Shown here: piece by piece, positions 45,269 through 54,149 of the stretch | Position numbering within the stretch: position 1 is the first letter of the stretch | Layout of the letters: every line of letters starts with the position of its first letter | Assembly: GCA_959022495.1 (NCBI GenBank) | Contig: CAUEYX010000014.1 | Location: forward strand, 1-64,000 | DNA from: an uncultured Lachnospiraceae bacterium | Lineage (GTDB): Bacteria > Bacillota > Clostridia > Lachnospirales > Lachnospiraceae | DNA: 64,000 bases | Direction: 5' to 3' | Notes under the pieces: generated by a model | What the model saw: only the letters and a program-made list of their open reading frames with translations | Database searches by the model: none | Told to the model about the DNA's origin: nothing | Position numbers and translations under genes: made by a program

Positions 45269-45960
45269 GGCTCTCCCTCCCATCGGTATCCCACGCCCCG
45301 CACAGTCACCAGATGCACCGGGCGGGAAGATTCCGCTTCCAGCTTCTCCCGGAGACGTCGGATGTAGACAGACAATGTATTATCATCCACAAAATTCCCC
45401 TGTCCGTCCCACAGTTCATCCAGAATAAAATTGCGGGTCAGTGTCTGACCATCATGGAGGAGGAACAGACTGAGCAGCCGGTACTCTGCCCCCGTCAGCT
45501 CCAGGATGTGCCCTCTTAAGTAGACTTTTCCCGCGATCCGGTCCAGCAGAACCGGACCGGATCGAATTCTCCCCGCGGCCGCCTCACCCCCCGCGGAACT
45601 TCTCCGCAGCAGCGCGCGGATACGGGAACACAGCTCGCCCAGACGGAACGGTTTCGTGATGTAATCATCTCCTCCGCTGTCCAGTCCCCGTATTACACTG
45701 GTCTCCTCATCCGCCGCAGTGAGGAAGATAATGGGCGTCATATCCCCCGACGAACGCACTTTATCGCAGACCATGAACCCTGTGCCATCGGGCAGCGTTA
45801 CATCCAGAAGCAGCAGACTGTAAGGATGCTTCCCGCCCAGCGCGCGCTCTGCCTCCCTGACAGACCTTGCCACATCCAGGTCAAATCCATTCTTTTCTAG
45901 TGCGTATTTGAGACCGTCAATCAGCCCTTTATCATCTTCCAGCAGAAAAAGCCTGCACAT
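45265..45960 (-). CDS. OmpR/VanR-like response regulator of the ABC module
   Basis: 231 residues: receiver with LEDDKG, LLLLDVTLPDGTGF and TKPFRLGEL, then a winged helix ending VYIRRLREKLEAE and VRGVGYRWEG. GGAGGG precedes the ATG. First gene of the regulator-kinase-ATPase-permease operon, 86 nt between kinase and ATPase genes. Confidence 0.93.
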   Translation of the reverse strand: MCRLFLLEDDKGLIDGLKYALEKNGFDLDVARSVREAERALGGKHPYSLLLLDVTLPDGTGFMVCDKVRSSGDMTPIIFLTAADEETSVIRGLDSGGDDYITKPFRLGELCSRIRALLRRSSAGGEAAAGRIRSGPVLLDRIAGKVYLRGHILELTGAEYRLLSLFLLHDGQTLTRNFILDELWDGQGNFVDDNTLSVYIRRLREKLEAESSRPVHLVTVRGVGYRWEGEP

Positions 45961-46291
45961 AAAAATCCCTCCTGAATCTGTGGTTTATTCCCATACAAGG
46001 GGTATTATACCGCAAGCGCAGAGAAGGAAGCGCGCGAAGCGCATTTTCTTCTCAAGCAGTGGATTACCGGTATAATCCCCATGCAATGGGGCATGCCGCA
46101 TCTGCGGCATGGATCGCACATCGTGCGATCATTATACCACAGGTTCAGAAGGGAAATTCCTTACTAAATTGTAAGCTTATTCTTTCACTTCTCAGTCTCA
46201 TGCATCCCGCATTTCCTGAGCATAGACGATAACCGGAAGCGAGGCCGTCATCCTCTTATTATACCACCTTCCAGAAAGAACAGGGAGGAAA
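45961..46291. repeat. Cluster of palindromes with stacked TATAAT boxes
   Basis: An outer inverted repeat GGGGTATTATACCG (45999-46012) and CGGTATAATCCCC (46068-46080), then perfect hairpins ATGCCGCA/TGCGGCAT (46093-46110) and GATCGCAC/GTGCGATC (46112-46130). On the minus strand TGTGGTATAATG (-10 box at 46131-46136) and TGGTATAAT (near 46258) are extended -10 boxes. One probably drives the regulator gene; the palindromes may be a small inverted-repeat element. No gene is seen. Confidence 0.5.
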
Positions 46292-46519
46292 TCATTTATT
46301 GCGCTCCTTGTTATAAATCAAGTAGTCAAGGGTATCCAGCTTTTCCTGGCTTAGATGAACCTCATCCAGCAGTTTTGTCCGGTGCGCCGCAAGGAAACGG
46401 AACTGTTCCTTCTCCCTTCCCTCTGCCTCCAGCCTGAGGTACTGCTCGATGGCGGTGTCATCGAAGCCTGCGTCCTTTAAACCACGCAGTAAAAGCTGCT
46501 CTTCCGTCAATCCGTTCAC
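46292..46519 (-). CDS. Small hypothetical protein, 75 residues
   Basis: GTG start after GGGGGCGG, 13 nt past the hydrolase stop. Predicted all-helical and charged: MNGLTEEQLLLRGLKDAGFD, then EQYLRLEAEGREKEQF and a Lys-rich end. It looks like small helical partner proteins encoded behind hydrolases in gut Firmicutes; function unknown. Confidence 0.65.
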   Translation of the reverse strand: MNGLTEEQLLLRGLKDAGFDDTAIEQYLRLEAEGREKEQFRFLAAHRTKLLDEVHLSQEKLDTLDYLIYNKERNK

Positions 46520-46532
46520 AGGACCGCCCCCT

Positions 46533-47522
46533 TTACTTCATGGCATCCTGGAAGAACTCTGTTATCTTATCAAATGGAATCACATCCATTCTGTCATACA
46601 GATCTGTATGCACTGCCCCCGGGAGAATCATAAGTTCCTTATTGTCCGCATACGGATTATCCTTGACCATATCCGCATAGGCGTCTCTGCTGAAATAGCA
46701 GGAGTGCGCTTTCTCCCCATGGATAACCAGGACCGCGCTGCGGATCTCATTAACGTACTTCAGGATCGGCTGATTCAAAAAGGACATACATCCGGTCACG
46801 TTCCATCCGCCATTGGAGTTCAAAGATCGGGTATGATATCCTCTCTCTGTCTTATAGTAGTCATAGTAATCTTTGACAAAAAACGGCGCGTCCTCCGGCA
46901 GCGGGTCTGCCACGCCGCCGCCGAGCGCGTAATTTCCGTTTTTATAGTCCTCCACACGCTGCGCGTTCAGCACCCTGCGCTTTTCATAGCGGGTGTCCGC
47001 GGAATCTTCCGCGTCAAAATAGCCTTTCGCGTTGACGCGGGCCATATCATACATGGTGGAGGCAGCCACTGCTTTGATCCTGGTGTCAAGAGCCGCTGCG
47101 TTGAGTGCCATGCCGCCCCATCCGCAGATGCCGATAATACCGATTTTGTCCGGATCTACCTTCTCCTGCACCGAGAGAAAATCTACCGCCGCCTGAAAAT
47201 CTTCTGTATTGATATCCGGAGACGCCATATAGCGCGGCTGTCCTCCGCTCTCGCCGGTAAAAGACGGGTCGAAGGCGATCGTCAGAAATCCCCTCTCCGC
47301 CATTGCCTGCGCATAAAGGCCGGACGACTGTTCCTTCACAGCCCCGAAAGGACCGCACACCGCGATGGCCGCGGACTTTCCCCGCGCGTCTTTCGGCTCA
47401 TAGAGATCCGCCGCCAGCGTGATGCCATAACGGTTATGAAAAGTAACTTTGCGGTGATTCACCTTATCACTCTTAGGAAATGTCTTATCCCATTCTTCTG
47501 TTAAAACTAATTTTTCTTCCAT
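46533..47522 (-). CDS. Alpha/beta hydrolase (dienelactone hydrolase-like) with Cys at the elbow
   Basis: 329 residues. The strand-turn-helix elbow reads IGIICGWGG-like GIIGICGWGGMAL (near residue 148), with Cys where Ser usually sits; FDPSFTGESGG is a lid segment and GAVHTDLYD near the C-terminus carries the catalytic-type His. Close to YcjY/DLH-like hydrolases found beside LysR genes. GGAGG precedes the ATG. The divergent LysR gene is its likely regulator; substrate unknown. Confidence 0.82.
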   Translation of the reverse strand: MEEKLVLTEEWDKTFPKSDKVNHRKVTFHNRYGITLAADLYEPKDARGKSAAIAVCGPFGAVKEQSSGLYAQAMAERGFLTIAFDPSFTGESGGQPRYMASPDINTEDFQAAVDFLSVQEKVDPDKIGIIGICGWGGMALNAAALDTRIKAVAASTMYDMARVNAKGYFDAEDSADTRYEKRRVLNAQRVEDYKNGNYALGGGVADPLPEDAPFFVKDYYDYYKTERGYHTRSLNSNGGWNVTGCMSFLNQPILKYVNEIRSAVLVIHGEKAHSCYFSRDAYADMVKDNPYADNKELMILPGAVHTDLYDRMDVIPFDKITEFFQDAMK

Positions 47523-47637
47523 TTTGAAATCCTCCGTCTACATTGTGCTTTTTACTGTTTCTCTGGTTATATCCTAACTCTGAAACTCCGGAAGATCCAA
47601 TACTCTGTTCTTATTACATGATATGCCTCCCGGGCAT

Positions 47638-47663
47638 CGGACAAAAATCAGCTTGACTGTCCG
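47638..47663. promoter_or_regulatory. Inverted repeat overlapping the lysR -35 box
   Basis: CGGACA (47638-47643) and TGTCCG (47658-47663), 14 nt apart, overlap the -35 of the lysR promoter. A plausible LysR autoregulatory site in the divergent region. Confidence 0.4.
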
Positions 47664-47681
47664 GCATTTCCACCCTAACAT
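47653..47681 (+). promoter_or_regulatory. lysR promoter
   Basis: TTGACT (47653-47658), a 17-nt spacer and TAACAT (47676-47681), 60 bp before the start codon. Confidence 0.6.
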
Positions 47682-47741
47682 AAGAATAAAGCATCTGCCT
47701 TACATCGCATCCATATGATGATATCAATAGGAGGGAACAAA

Positions 47742-48632
47742 ATGGAAATCAGAGTACTTCGCTATTTTCTCGCGGTCGCCAGGGAGGGAAACATCACCGC
47801 CGCGGCAAACTTTCTGCACCTCACCCAGCCCACACTCTCACGGCAGATCCGTGACCTGGAAGAGGAACTGGGCCAGCAGCTCCTGATCCGAAAAAGCCAC
47901 CGCGTCGCCCTCACGCCGGAAGGCATGCTCCTGCGCAAACGCGCGGAGGAGATCCTATCCATGGTCGATAAAACCGAGGCAGAGTTCTCCTCCATGGAAA
48001 ATACCATAAGCGGCGATATCTATATCGGCGGCGGAGAGACACATACACTGCACCGGATCGCGGAGATTATCAAAGAACTGCGGCAGTCCTATCCTGGTAT
48101 CCGCGTCCACCTGTACAGCGGGAATGAAGAACAGGTCACAGAACGTCTGGATAAAGGACTTCTGGATTTCGGAATCCTTATTCAGCCGGCGGACATATCC
48201 AAATACAACTATATCAACCTGCCCGAAAAGGATAACTGGGGCGTCCTCATGCGCAGAGACAGTCCCCTTGCCGCCAAAGAAGCAGTTGAGAAAAGCGACC
48301 TGCTGGGCCTGCCCCTCATCTGCTCCCAGCAGGCAATCTCTCCCCATCAGACGGGCAACGAATTTTCCGACTGGTTCGGCGAAGATTTCGGTAAACTTGA
48401 TATTGTAACAACATTTAACCTCGTCTATAATGCCGCGGTCATGGTGGCGGCTGGCGTTGGATATGCCGTAACGCTGGATAAACTGGCGGATACTTCCGCT
48501 GACAGCGCGCTGTGCTTCCGGCCCCTGACGCCGCGGCTCGACTCGGGCCTGAATGTCATCTGGAAAAAATACCAGATGTTTTCCCCCGCGGCGGAACTAT
48601 TCCTGGAGCGGATGAAGGAACAGTTCGCCTGA
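47742..48632 (+). CDS. LysR-family transcriptional regulator
   Basis: 296 residues. N-terminal winged HTH: RYFLAVAREGNITAAANFLH then LTQPTLSRQIRDLEEELGQ, followed by the effector domain (ISGDIYIGGGETHTL, GLLDFGILIQP). The ATG at 47742 follows AGGAGGG; the frame extends to 47715 without a site. Divergent from the alpha/beta hydrolase, its likely target. Confidence 0.92.
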   Translation: MEIRVLRYFLAVAREGNITAAANFLHLTQPTLSRQIRDLEEELGQQLLIRKSHRVALTPEGMLLRKRAEEILSMVDKTEAEFSSMENTISGDIYIGGGETHTLHRIAEIIKELRQSYPGIRVHLYSGNEEQVTERLDKGLLDFGILIQPADISKYNYINLPEKDNWGVLMRRDSPLAAKEAVEKSDLLGLPLICSQQAISPHQTGNEFSDWFGEDFGKLDIVTTFNLVYNAAVMVAAGVGYAVTLDKLADTSADSALCFRPLTPRLDSGLNVIWKKYQMFSPAAELFLERMKEQFA

Positions 48633-48679
48633 ACTCTTAACAGCTGAGGCTCCGGCAGAATGCGCTTCCTGAATTCCCT

Positions 48680-49501
48680 TCACACAGGCTTCATATCCTG
48701 CAGCGCTTTCAGCGTGCTGCTGTGCAGCCCCTGAGATCTTCCTCGATCCAGGGACACAAACGAAGAGTACAGGATATCCATCAGGATCAGGATCGGGAAC
48801 TGGGGCGAGATTACGTTCCCCTGATTCAGATATTTCAGGGAAGGAATCAGCACCGTTTCATCACAGAATGTATCCATCCAGTCTCTCTTCTGCGCTGTGA
48901 TCATGATCGTCTTGGCCTTCCTGGCATGCGCCTCCCTCAGAGAATAGAGCACGGACTCAGTGGTCCCGCTTACGCTGATTCCCACTACCATGCATTTCTC
49001 ATCCCGGAAAACCGTCTGAAATCGCATGGTATCGCTGTCCGTGATAGAGTCAATATCCACACCGACGCGCATGAAACGGCTGGCAGCCTCCATTGCGGAA
49101 AGCCCGGAGCTTCCCTTGCCGCACACGAATACTCTGGAGGACGATTCCATATACCCGCATATTCTCAGGATCTGCTCCTCATCGATCAGACTGTAGGATC
49201 TGTTCAGCAGCTCCTGATACACGTTCAGAACCGACGTGGTATTGTGCCGCACGGACATCCCTTTTGAGCTGATGCCCTGCCGGTACTGATATATGAATTC
49301 CCGGTATCCCCTGTACCCGCATTTTTTCGCGAATCTGGACAGGGACGCCTCAGATACAAAAAGCTGTTCGGAGATGTTTTTCGCGGAAAAATCCAGATCC
49401 TCTTTATTCGCGCGGAAGAAATCAGCGATTACTTTTTCCACGTTTGTAAAGTTTCTGTAATTCGCCTCAATGATCGGGATAACAGATTTCAAGTATTCCA
49501 T
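48680..49501 (-). CDS. RpiR/MurR-family regulator of sialic acid genes
   Basis: 273 residues: N-terminal HTH (KNISEQLFVSEASLSRFAKK) and a C-terminal SIS phosphosugar-binding domain (VFVCGKGSSGLSAMEAASRF, GISVSGTTESVLY). RpiR proteins of sialate operons respond to ManNAc-6-P or GlcNAc-6-P. It lies at the distal end of the operon whose substrates would be its ligands. GGAGGC precedes the ATG. A hairpin separates it from the kinase gene, so its level may be set below the enzymes. Confidence 0.88.
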   Translation of the reverse strand: MEYLKSVIPIIEANYRNFTNVEKVIADFFRANKEDLDFSAKNISEQLFVSEASLSRFAKKCGYRGYREFIYQYRQGISSKGMSVRHNTTSVLNVYQELLNRSYSLIDEEQILRICGYMESSSRVFVCGKGSSGLSAMEAASRFMRVGVDIDSITDSDTMRFQTVFRDEKCMVVGISVSGTTESVLYSLREAHARKAKTIMITAQKRDWMDTFCDETVLIPSLKYLNQGNVISPQFPILILMDILYSSFVSLDRGRSQGLHSSTLKALQDMKPV

Positions 49502-49519
49502 GGCAGCCTCCGTGGTGAA

Positions 49520-49551
49520 AACGGTGCGGGAAGTTCTCTCCTCACACCGTT
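49520..49551 (-). terminator. Weak terminator or attenuator before the RpiR gene
   Basis: AACGGTG and CACCGTT pair around an 18-nt loop. On the minus strand the stem ends in TTTT. Confidence 0.45.
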
Positions 49552-49562
49552 CTCCCTGAATT

Positions 49563-50444
49563 TTATTCGAAATGTTTCTTTCTGTAGTTATAAAACGCCC
49601 CCATCATACCCGCGCTGTTTCCATAGCGCGCAAATCTGACTTTCGTTCTTTCTCGGATCACCGGAAGGAGATATTGATCCAGGTATCTGTCAATCTCCGG
49701 TCCCAGCACGTCTTGTCTGGCAGTGACACCGCCGCCGAAAACGACAATCTCTGGGTTCAGCACATAGCAGAGATTCGCGATCCCTCTGGCCAGGGAGCCG
49801 CACATCCTCTCCACAGCGGCCCCGCATACCCGGTCCCCGTCCTGCGCGGCATCGAATATCTTTTCCCCGTCCCAGCCGGATTCTTTTTTCCTGCGCTCCA
49901 CCCATGTACACATACTGCGGGCGGACCCGGTGTCCTGGAAGGCCAGACCTCCATCCAGCATGTACCCCACTTCACAGGCACTTCCGCAGCATCCCCTGTA
50001 GATCTCCCCGTCTAAAATAAAGCTCCCGCCGATACCGGTCCCCACCGTCACGCACAGTACGGAGGACGCTCCTTTTCCAGCCCCGGAGACCGCCTCCGCA
50101 AGACCTGCGCAGTTCACATCATTCTCCACCTCACAGGGAATTCCAAAACGCCGCTCCACGGTCTCTTTCAGGTTGATCCCGGTATAACCCGGTATCAGCG
50201 GGGACGCGTAGAAGATTGCTCCCGAATCAGAGTTTACCATACCTGCCGTAGAGATACATACCCCTTCCACGCTATATTTTTCAAGATAGCCCTCAATGCA
50301 CAGAACTGTCTTCTTTGCAATGTGTCTTCCCCCTTTGTGCGCCTCTGTGGGGGTCTGCTGTGTCTCAAGAAAGGTTCCGTCCGCGGATACCATTCCGTGC
50401 TTAACCGATGTTCCGCCTATGTCCAGGCATATATAGTGTCCCAT
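49563..50444 (-). CDS. nanK: ROK-family kinase, probable N-acetylmannosamine kinase
   Basis: About 293 residues: ATP-binding LDIGGTSVKHGMV, ENDVNCAGLAE with the catalytic Asp, VTVGTGIGGSFILDG, and a CCGSACEVGYML segment in place of the classic zinc CxCGxxGC motif, so zinc binding is doubtful. Phosphorylation of ManNAc is inferred from position between nanA and the regulator. The ATG at 50444 shares its A with the nanA stop (TGATG) and follows GGAGG. Confidence 0.85.
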   Translation of the reverse strand: MGHYICLDIGGTSVKHGMVSADGTFLETQQTPTEAHKGGRHIAKKTVLCIEGYLEKYSVEGVCISTAGMVNSDSGAIFYASPLIPGYTGINLKETVERRFGIPCEVENDVNCAGLAEAVSGAGKGASSVLCVTVGTGIGGSFILDGEIYRGCCGSACEVGYMLDGGLAFQDTGSARSMCTWVERRKKESGWDGEKIFDAAQDGDRVCGAAVERMCGSLARGIANLCYVLNPEIVVFGGGVTARQDVLGPEIDRYLDQYLLPVIRERTKVRFARYGNSAGMMGAFYNYRKKHFE

Positions 50445-51364
50445 CACTTCCTCCGTATCCGTGATACTGCCTGCCGGATCAGCCTGGCGGCGCTCACCGC
50501 CGCCGATCTGCCTGTTTCATCAAGAAGCGGAAGCGGCGCCCTTACATCTCCGATGTCCAGATCCTCATTGATGCGCAGAACTTCCTTTATCACCGCGTAC
50601 ATACTCGCGCGGCTGGAATTCAGCACCCTGATAATATGGTTCACCTGATACTGAATGTTCCCTGCCTCCTCTATTCTGCCCTGCGCGATCATTCTGTCCA
50701 TCTCAAGAAACAGCTCCGGCATCACCCCGTAAGTTCCGCCGATCCCTCCGTCCGCGCCCATCGCCCTGCCCCCTGCAAACTGCTCGTCGGCGCCGTTAAA
50801 AATGATACATTCCCGCTCCGCCGCTGATTTAAAAATCTCGATATCCTGTACGGGCATGGACGAATTTTTAACCCCGATTACTCTCTCGTTTCGCAGCATG
50901 GTCTTCAGCAGCTGAGGCGTGAGAGCGGTCCCCGCAAGCTGCGGTATATTATAGATGATAAAATCCGTGCGCGGAGCCGCGGCGCTTATGGAATTCCAGT
51001 AGTCCGCCACTGCATGTTCCGGAAGCCGGAAATAGATCGGCGGTATGGCGGCCACAGCATCCACTCCCAGGCTCTCCGCGTGCGCCGCCAGTTCCATGCT
51101 GTCTGCCGTATTATTGCAGGCCACGTGCGCGATTACCGTCATCTTTCCTCCCACCGCGTCCATCACCGCTTCCAGGGTCTTCTTCCTCTCCGCGGGACTC
51201 TGGTATATGCATTCGCCTGACGAACCGTTTACATAGATGCCTTTGACCTTCTTGTCCAGAAAATATTCCGCGAGAGCAGCTGTTTGCTCCTTATTCACTG
51301 TGCCCCGTCCATCATAGCAGGCATAGAAGGCGGGAATAACGCCCGCGTATTTTTCTCTCATCAT
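50444..51364 (-). CDS. nanA: N-acetylneuraminate lyase (DapA/NanA family)
   Basis: 306 residues, TIM barrel: GVIPAFYACYDGRGTVN, YVNGSSGECIYQSPAER (phosphate-binding-type GSSGE), IIYNIPQLAG with the catalytic-type Tyr, and GVKNSSMPVQD with the Schiff-base Lys. YVNGSSGE is the NanL-type rather than DHDPS-type signature. Splits sialic acid into ManNAc and pyruvate. Overlaps nanE by 4 nt. Confidence 0.92.
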   Translation of the reverse strand: MMREKYAGVIPAFYACYDGRGTVNKEQTAALAEYFLDKKVKGIYVNGSSGECIYQSPAERKKTLEAVMDAVGGKMTVIAHVACNNTADSMELAAHAESLGVDAVAAIPPIYFRLPEHAVADYWNSISAAAPRTDFIIYNIPQLAGTALTPQLLKTMLRNERVIGVKNSSMPVQDIEIFKSAAERECIIFNGADEQFAGGRAMGADGGIGGTYGVMPELFLEMDRMIAQGRIEEAGNIQYQVNHIIRVLNSSRASMYAVIKEVLRINEDLDIGDVRAPLPLLDETGRSAAVSAARLIRQAVSRIRRK

Positions 51365-52092
51365 ACTTGAACCTCTTTTCTGTCTGATTCTCTGTCCGCC
51401 CCGGTCTGTGAGAGGGCGTCCGCAAATGCCCTTGTGATTAGCTGCGGTCGTGTGATCACAGAACCAACCACCACGCTGTACGCCCCCAGCTCAATCACTC
51501 TGCGCGCTTTCTCCGGGGTATCAATATTTCCCTCCGCGATCACCGGATGTTCTACCTCTGCCACCACGCGGCGGACAATCTCAAAATCATTGCTCTCGAT
51601 CTTCAGTCCCCTGCTCTGCTCCGTATAGCCCACAAGCGTTGTGCCGATAACATCAAACCCCAGCCTGTCCGCGTACAGCATCTCTTCTACAGTGGAACAA
51701 TCCGCCATCAAAAGCTGGTCCGGGCAGGCCGCCCGCACACTCTGGTAGAATTCCTCCAGTGTCCTTCCGCCCGGCCGGGCCACGCCGGTGGCGTCCACAG
51801 CGATAATATCGGGGCTTACTTCCCTCAGCTCTTCTATTTCCCTGATTGTGGGTGTGATATATACATTGCTGTCAGGATAGTCTCTCTTTACAATTCCGAT
51901 GACCGGAAGATCGACCCTCCTTTTTATCTCCCGGATATCCTCTTTCGTGTTTGCGCGGATTCCGCATGCTCCCCCCTCTGCCGCCGCCAGGGCCATGCGC
52001 CCCATAATGAACGCGGAGTGAAGGGGCTCATCCGGCAGCGCCTGGCAGGACACGATCAATTTCCCGTGGATTCTGTCAAATACCCGGCTCAT
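51361..52092 (-). CDS. nanE: N-acetylmannosamine-6-phosphate 2-epimerase
   Basis: 243 residues: LIVSCQALPDEPLH at the N-terminus, VIGIVKRDYPDSNVYITPT with the catalytic-type Lys, IAVDATGVARPGG, and VIAEGNIDTPEKA near the end, all typical of NanE. Converts ManNAc-6-P to GlcNAc-6-P. AGAGGGGGG precedes the ATG, which overlaps the oppF-like stop. Confidence 0.95.
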   Translation of the reverse strand: MSRVFDRIHGKLIVSCQALPDEPLHSAFIMGRMALAAAEGGACGIRANTKEDIREIKRRVDLPVIGIVKRDYPDSNVYITPTIREIEELREVSPDIIAVDATGVARPGGRTLEEFYQSVRAACPDQLLMADCSTVEEMLYADRLGFDVIGTTLVGYTEQSRGLKIESNDFEIVRRVVAEVEHPVIAEGNIDTPEKARRVIELGAYSVVVGSVITRPQLITRAFADALSQTGADRESDRKEVQV

Positions 52093-53099
52093 ATCTGTCC
52101 CCCCTCTTCCGGCGCGGCCCCGTCCCCATACAGGTGGCAGGCGGCGTAATGTCCCGGCTCCGCTTCATACATCCCGGGTTCGATCTCTCTGCAGATCTCC
52201 ATGCAATGCCTGCATCTTGCGTGGAAGGCGCAGCCTTTCGGGCGGCTTAACGGGCTTGGCACCTCACCTTTGAGCACCTCCCGGGACTGCTTCTGGTGAA
52301 TATCGGGGATCGGTATGGCAGAGAGCAGCGCCCTGGTGTACGGGTGAAGGGCAGATGCATACAATGATTTACAGTCCGCGCTCTCCACGATTTTCCCCAG
52401 ATACATCACAACAATCCTGTCGCTCATGTACTGGACAACCGAGAGGTCATGGGCGATAAACAAGTATGTAAGGCCAAGCCGCTCCTGGATGTCTTTCATC
52501 AGATTGAGCACCTGCGCCTGGATGGAAACATCCAGCGCGGATACCGGTTCGTCGCATATCAGCACCTCCGGCCGCACTTCCAGCGCCCTGGCGATACACA
52601 GCCTCTGCCTCTGTCCGCCGGAAAATTCATGGGGATAGCGCAGCATATAATCCGGCTGAATATTCACCATCTCCAGCGCCCGCGCGATCATCTCCTCCCG
52701 CTCCGCCTTATCCTTGTACCCCTGTATTTTCAACGGTTCGTGAAAGGAAGTATATACCCGCTTCATCGGGTTAAAAGCGGAATACGGGTCCTGGAATACC
52801 ATCTGCACGCGCCGACGGAAATCCGACAACTCATTTTTCTTAAGCTTTGTGACATCTTTCATCTCTCCGTCATAATGATAGAGTACCTGTCCGCCTGTCG
52901 GTTTTTCAAGGAGCATGACCGATTTGCCAAGTGTGGATTTGCCGCAGCCGGATTCACCGACAATTCCTACCGTTTCCCCTCTGTATACAGTGAGGCTTAC
53001 ATCGTCTACCGCGCGGACAGCCTTTCCTTTTTTCTGTGGGAACCATGTGCGCAGATTCTGAATATCAAATACAGGCTCTTTTGCCATTCTGTTTGTCAT
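52089..53099 (-). CDS. Oligopeptide/oligosaccharide ABC ATPase, OppF-like
   Basis: 336 residues: GESGCGKSTLGK, FSGGQRQRLCIA, CDEPVSALDVSIQ, and the OppD/F C-terminal extension with Cys motif (CAFHARCRHCMEICRE). The ATG at 53099 follows GGAGGC and overlaps the oppD-like stop by 4 nt; the frame extends 108 nt further without a site. In this operon the cargo is probably a sialylated or fucosylated oligosaccharide rather than a peptide. Confidence 0.92.
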   Translation of the reverse strand: MTNRMAKEPVFDIQNLRTWFPQKKGKAVRAVDDVSLTVYRGETVGIVGESGCGKSTLGKSVMLLEKPTGGQVLYHYDGEMKDVTKLKKNELSDFRRRVQMVFQDPYSAFNPMKRVYTSFHEPLKIQGYKDKAEREEMIARALEMVNIQPDYMLRYPHEFSGGQRQRLCIARALEVRPEVLICDEPVSALDVSIQAQVLNLMKDIQERLGLTYLFIAHDLSVVQYMSDRIVVMYLGKIVESADCKSLYASALHPYTRALLSAIPIPDIHQKQSREVLKGEVPSPLSRPKGCAFHARCRHCMEICREIEPGMYEAEPGHYAACHLYGDGAAPEEGGQI

Positions 53100-54145
53100 G
53101 ATGCCGCCTCCTCTTTTAAGTAATGGATACATCGGACCGTATGCCCGGAACCTGCCTCCCGCTCCGGTATCTCTCCCCGCCGGCATTCCTCTGTACAATA
53201 CCCGCATCTGTCCGCGAACTCGCAGCCCTCACCAAGCTCCGACGGGTCCGGCGTAACCCCCGGTATGGTCTCCAGCCTTGCCGCTCCATCTGCCCCAAGC
53301 ACCGGCACGGACCTTAAGAGAGCTGCTGTATATGGATGGCGCGGATGGTCAAAGATATCCTCCACTGCCCCTCTTTCTACGATACGCCCCATGTACATCA
53401 CGCACACTTCCGACGCCATCTGCGCCACAAGCCCCATATTGTGCGTGATCATCACAATGGAGATCCCCAGCGTATCCTGCAGTTCCCGCAGGATATCCAT
53501 GATCTGCGCCTGAATCGTCACGTCAAGGGCAGTGGTAGGCTCATCACATATGATCAGGTCCGGGCTGCATATCATGGCAATGGCGATTACCACCCTCTGT
53601 TTCATTCCTCCGGAAAACTCATGGGGATAACATTTCATCCGTTTCTCCGGATCAGGAATTCCCAGCTTTCTGAATAACTCAACGGTCTTTCTGCGGGCCT
53701 CTCCGCGGGAGATTTTATTGTGCTGGCGCAGCGCCTCCATCACCTGGTCTCCCACCCGGTATACCGGATCAAGGGAAGACATGGGGTCCTGGAATACCAT
53801 GGATATCTTCTGGCCCCTGAGATAATTCATTTCTTTTCCATTTGCCTTTTTGAATGTATGGATGTGATGGACCTTCATGTCTCCCTGCGGCCGTTTCTCA
53901 TAAAAGGCAATCTTTTCCGCGGTCATTTTGGCATTGCGCCCGAGCAGCCGGAGTATCCCGTTCATTGTCACGGATTTGCCGCAGCCGGACTCGCCTACAA
54001 CAGCAAGTGTTTTTCCACGTTTCACATCAAAAGAAACATTTTTTACGATCCGCGTTTCCCTGTTGTCTGCCACAAAACTGACAGAGAGATCCCGGACCTC
54101 AAGAATCACATTTTTCTCAGCCATAGTTTCTATACCGTCCTTCAT
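53096..54145 (-). CDS. Oligopeptide/oligosaccharide ABC ATPase, OppD-like
   Basis: 349 residues: GESGCGKSVTMNGI, FSGGMKQRVVIA, CDEPTTALDVTIQAQ, and C-terminal Cys motif CEFADRCGYCTEECR. It starts 4 nt after the permease stop; an internal ATG at 54124 is an alternative. Pairs with the OppF-like ATPase. Confidence 0.92.
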   Translation of the reverse strand: MKDGIETMAEKNVILEVRDLSVSFVADNRETRIVKNVSFDVKRGKTLAVVGESGCGKSVTMNGILRLLGRNAKMTAEKIAFYEKRPQGDMKVHHIHTFKKANGKEMNYLRGQKISMVFQDPMSSLDPVYRVGDQVMEALRQHNKISRGEARRKTVELFRKLGIPDPEKRMKCYPHEFSGGMKQRVVIAIAMICSPDLIICDEPTTALDVTIQAQIMDILRELQDTLGISIVMITHNMGLVAQMASEVCVMYMGRIVERGAVEDIFDHPRHPYTAALLRSVPVLGADGAARLETIPGVTPDPSELGEGCEFADRCGYCTEECRRGEIPEREAGSGHTVRCIHYLKEEAAS

Positions 54146-54149
54146 CGTC

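Noticed and set aside
40786..45960. A bacteriocin or lantibiotic biosynthesis cluster
   Set aside because: The module has regulator, kinase, ATPase and permease but no precursor peptide or modification enzyme nearby.
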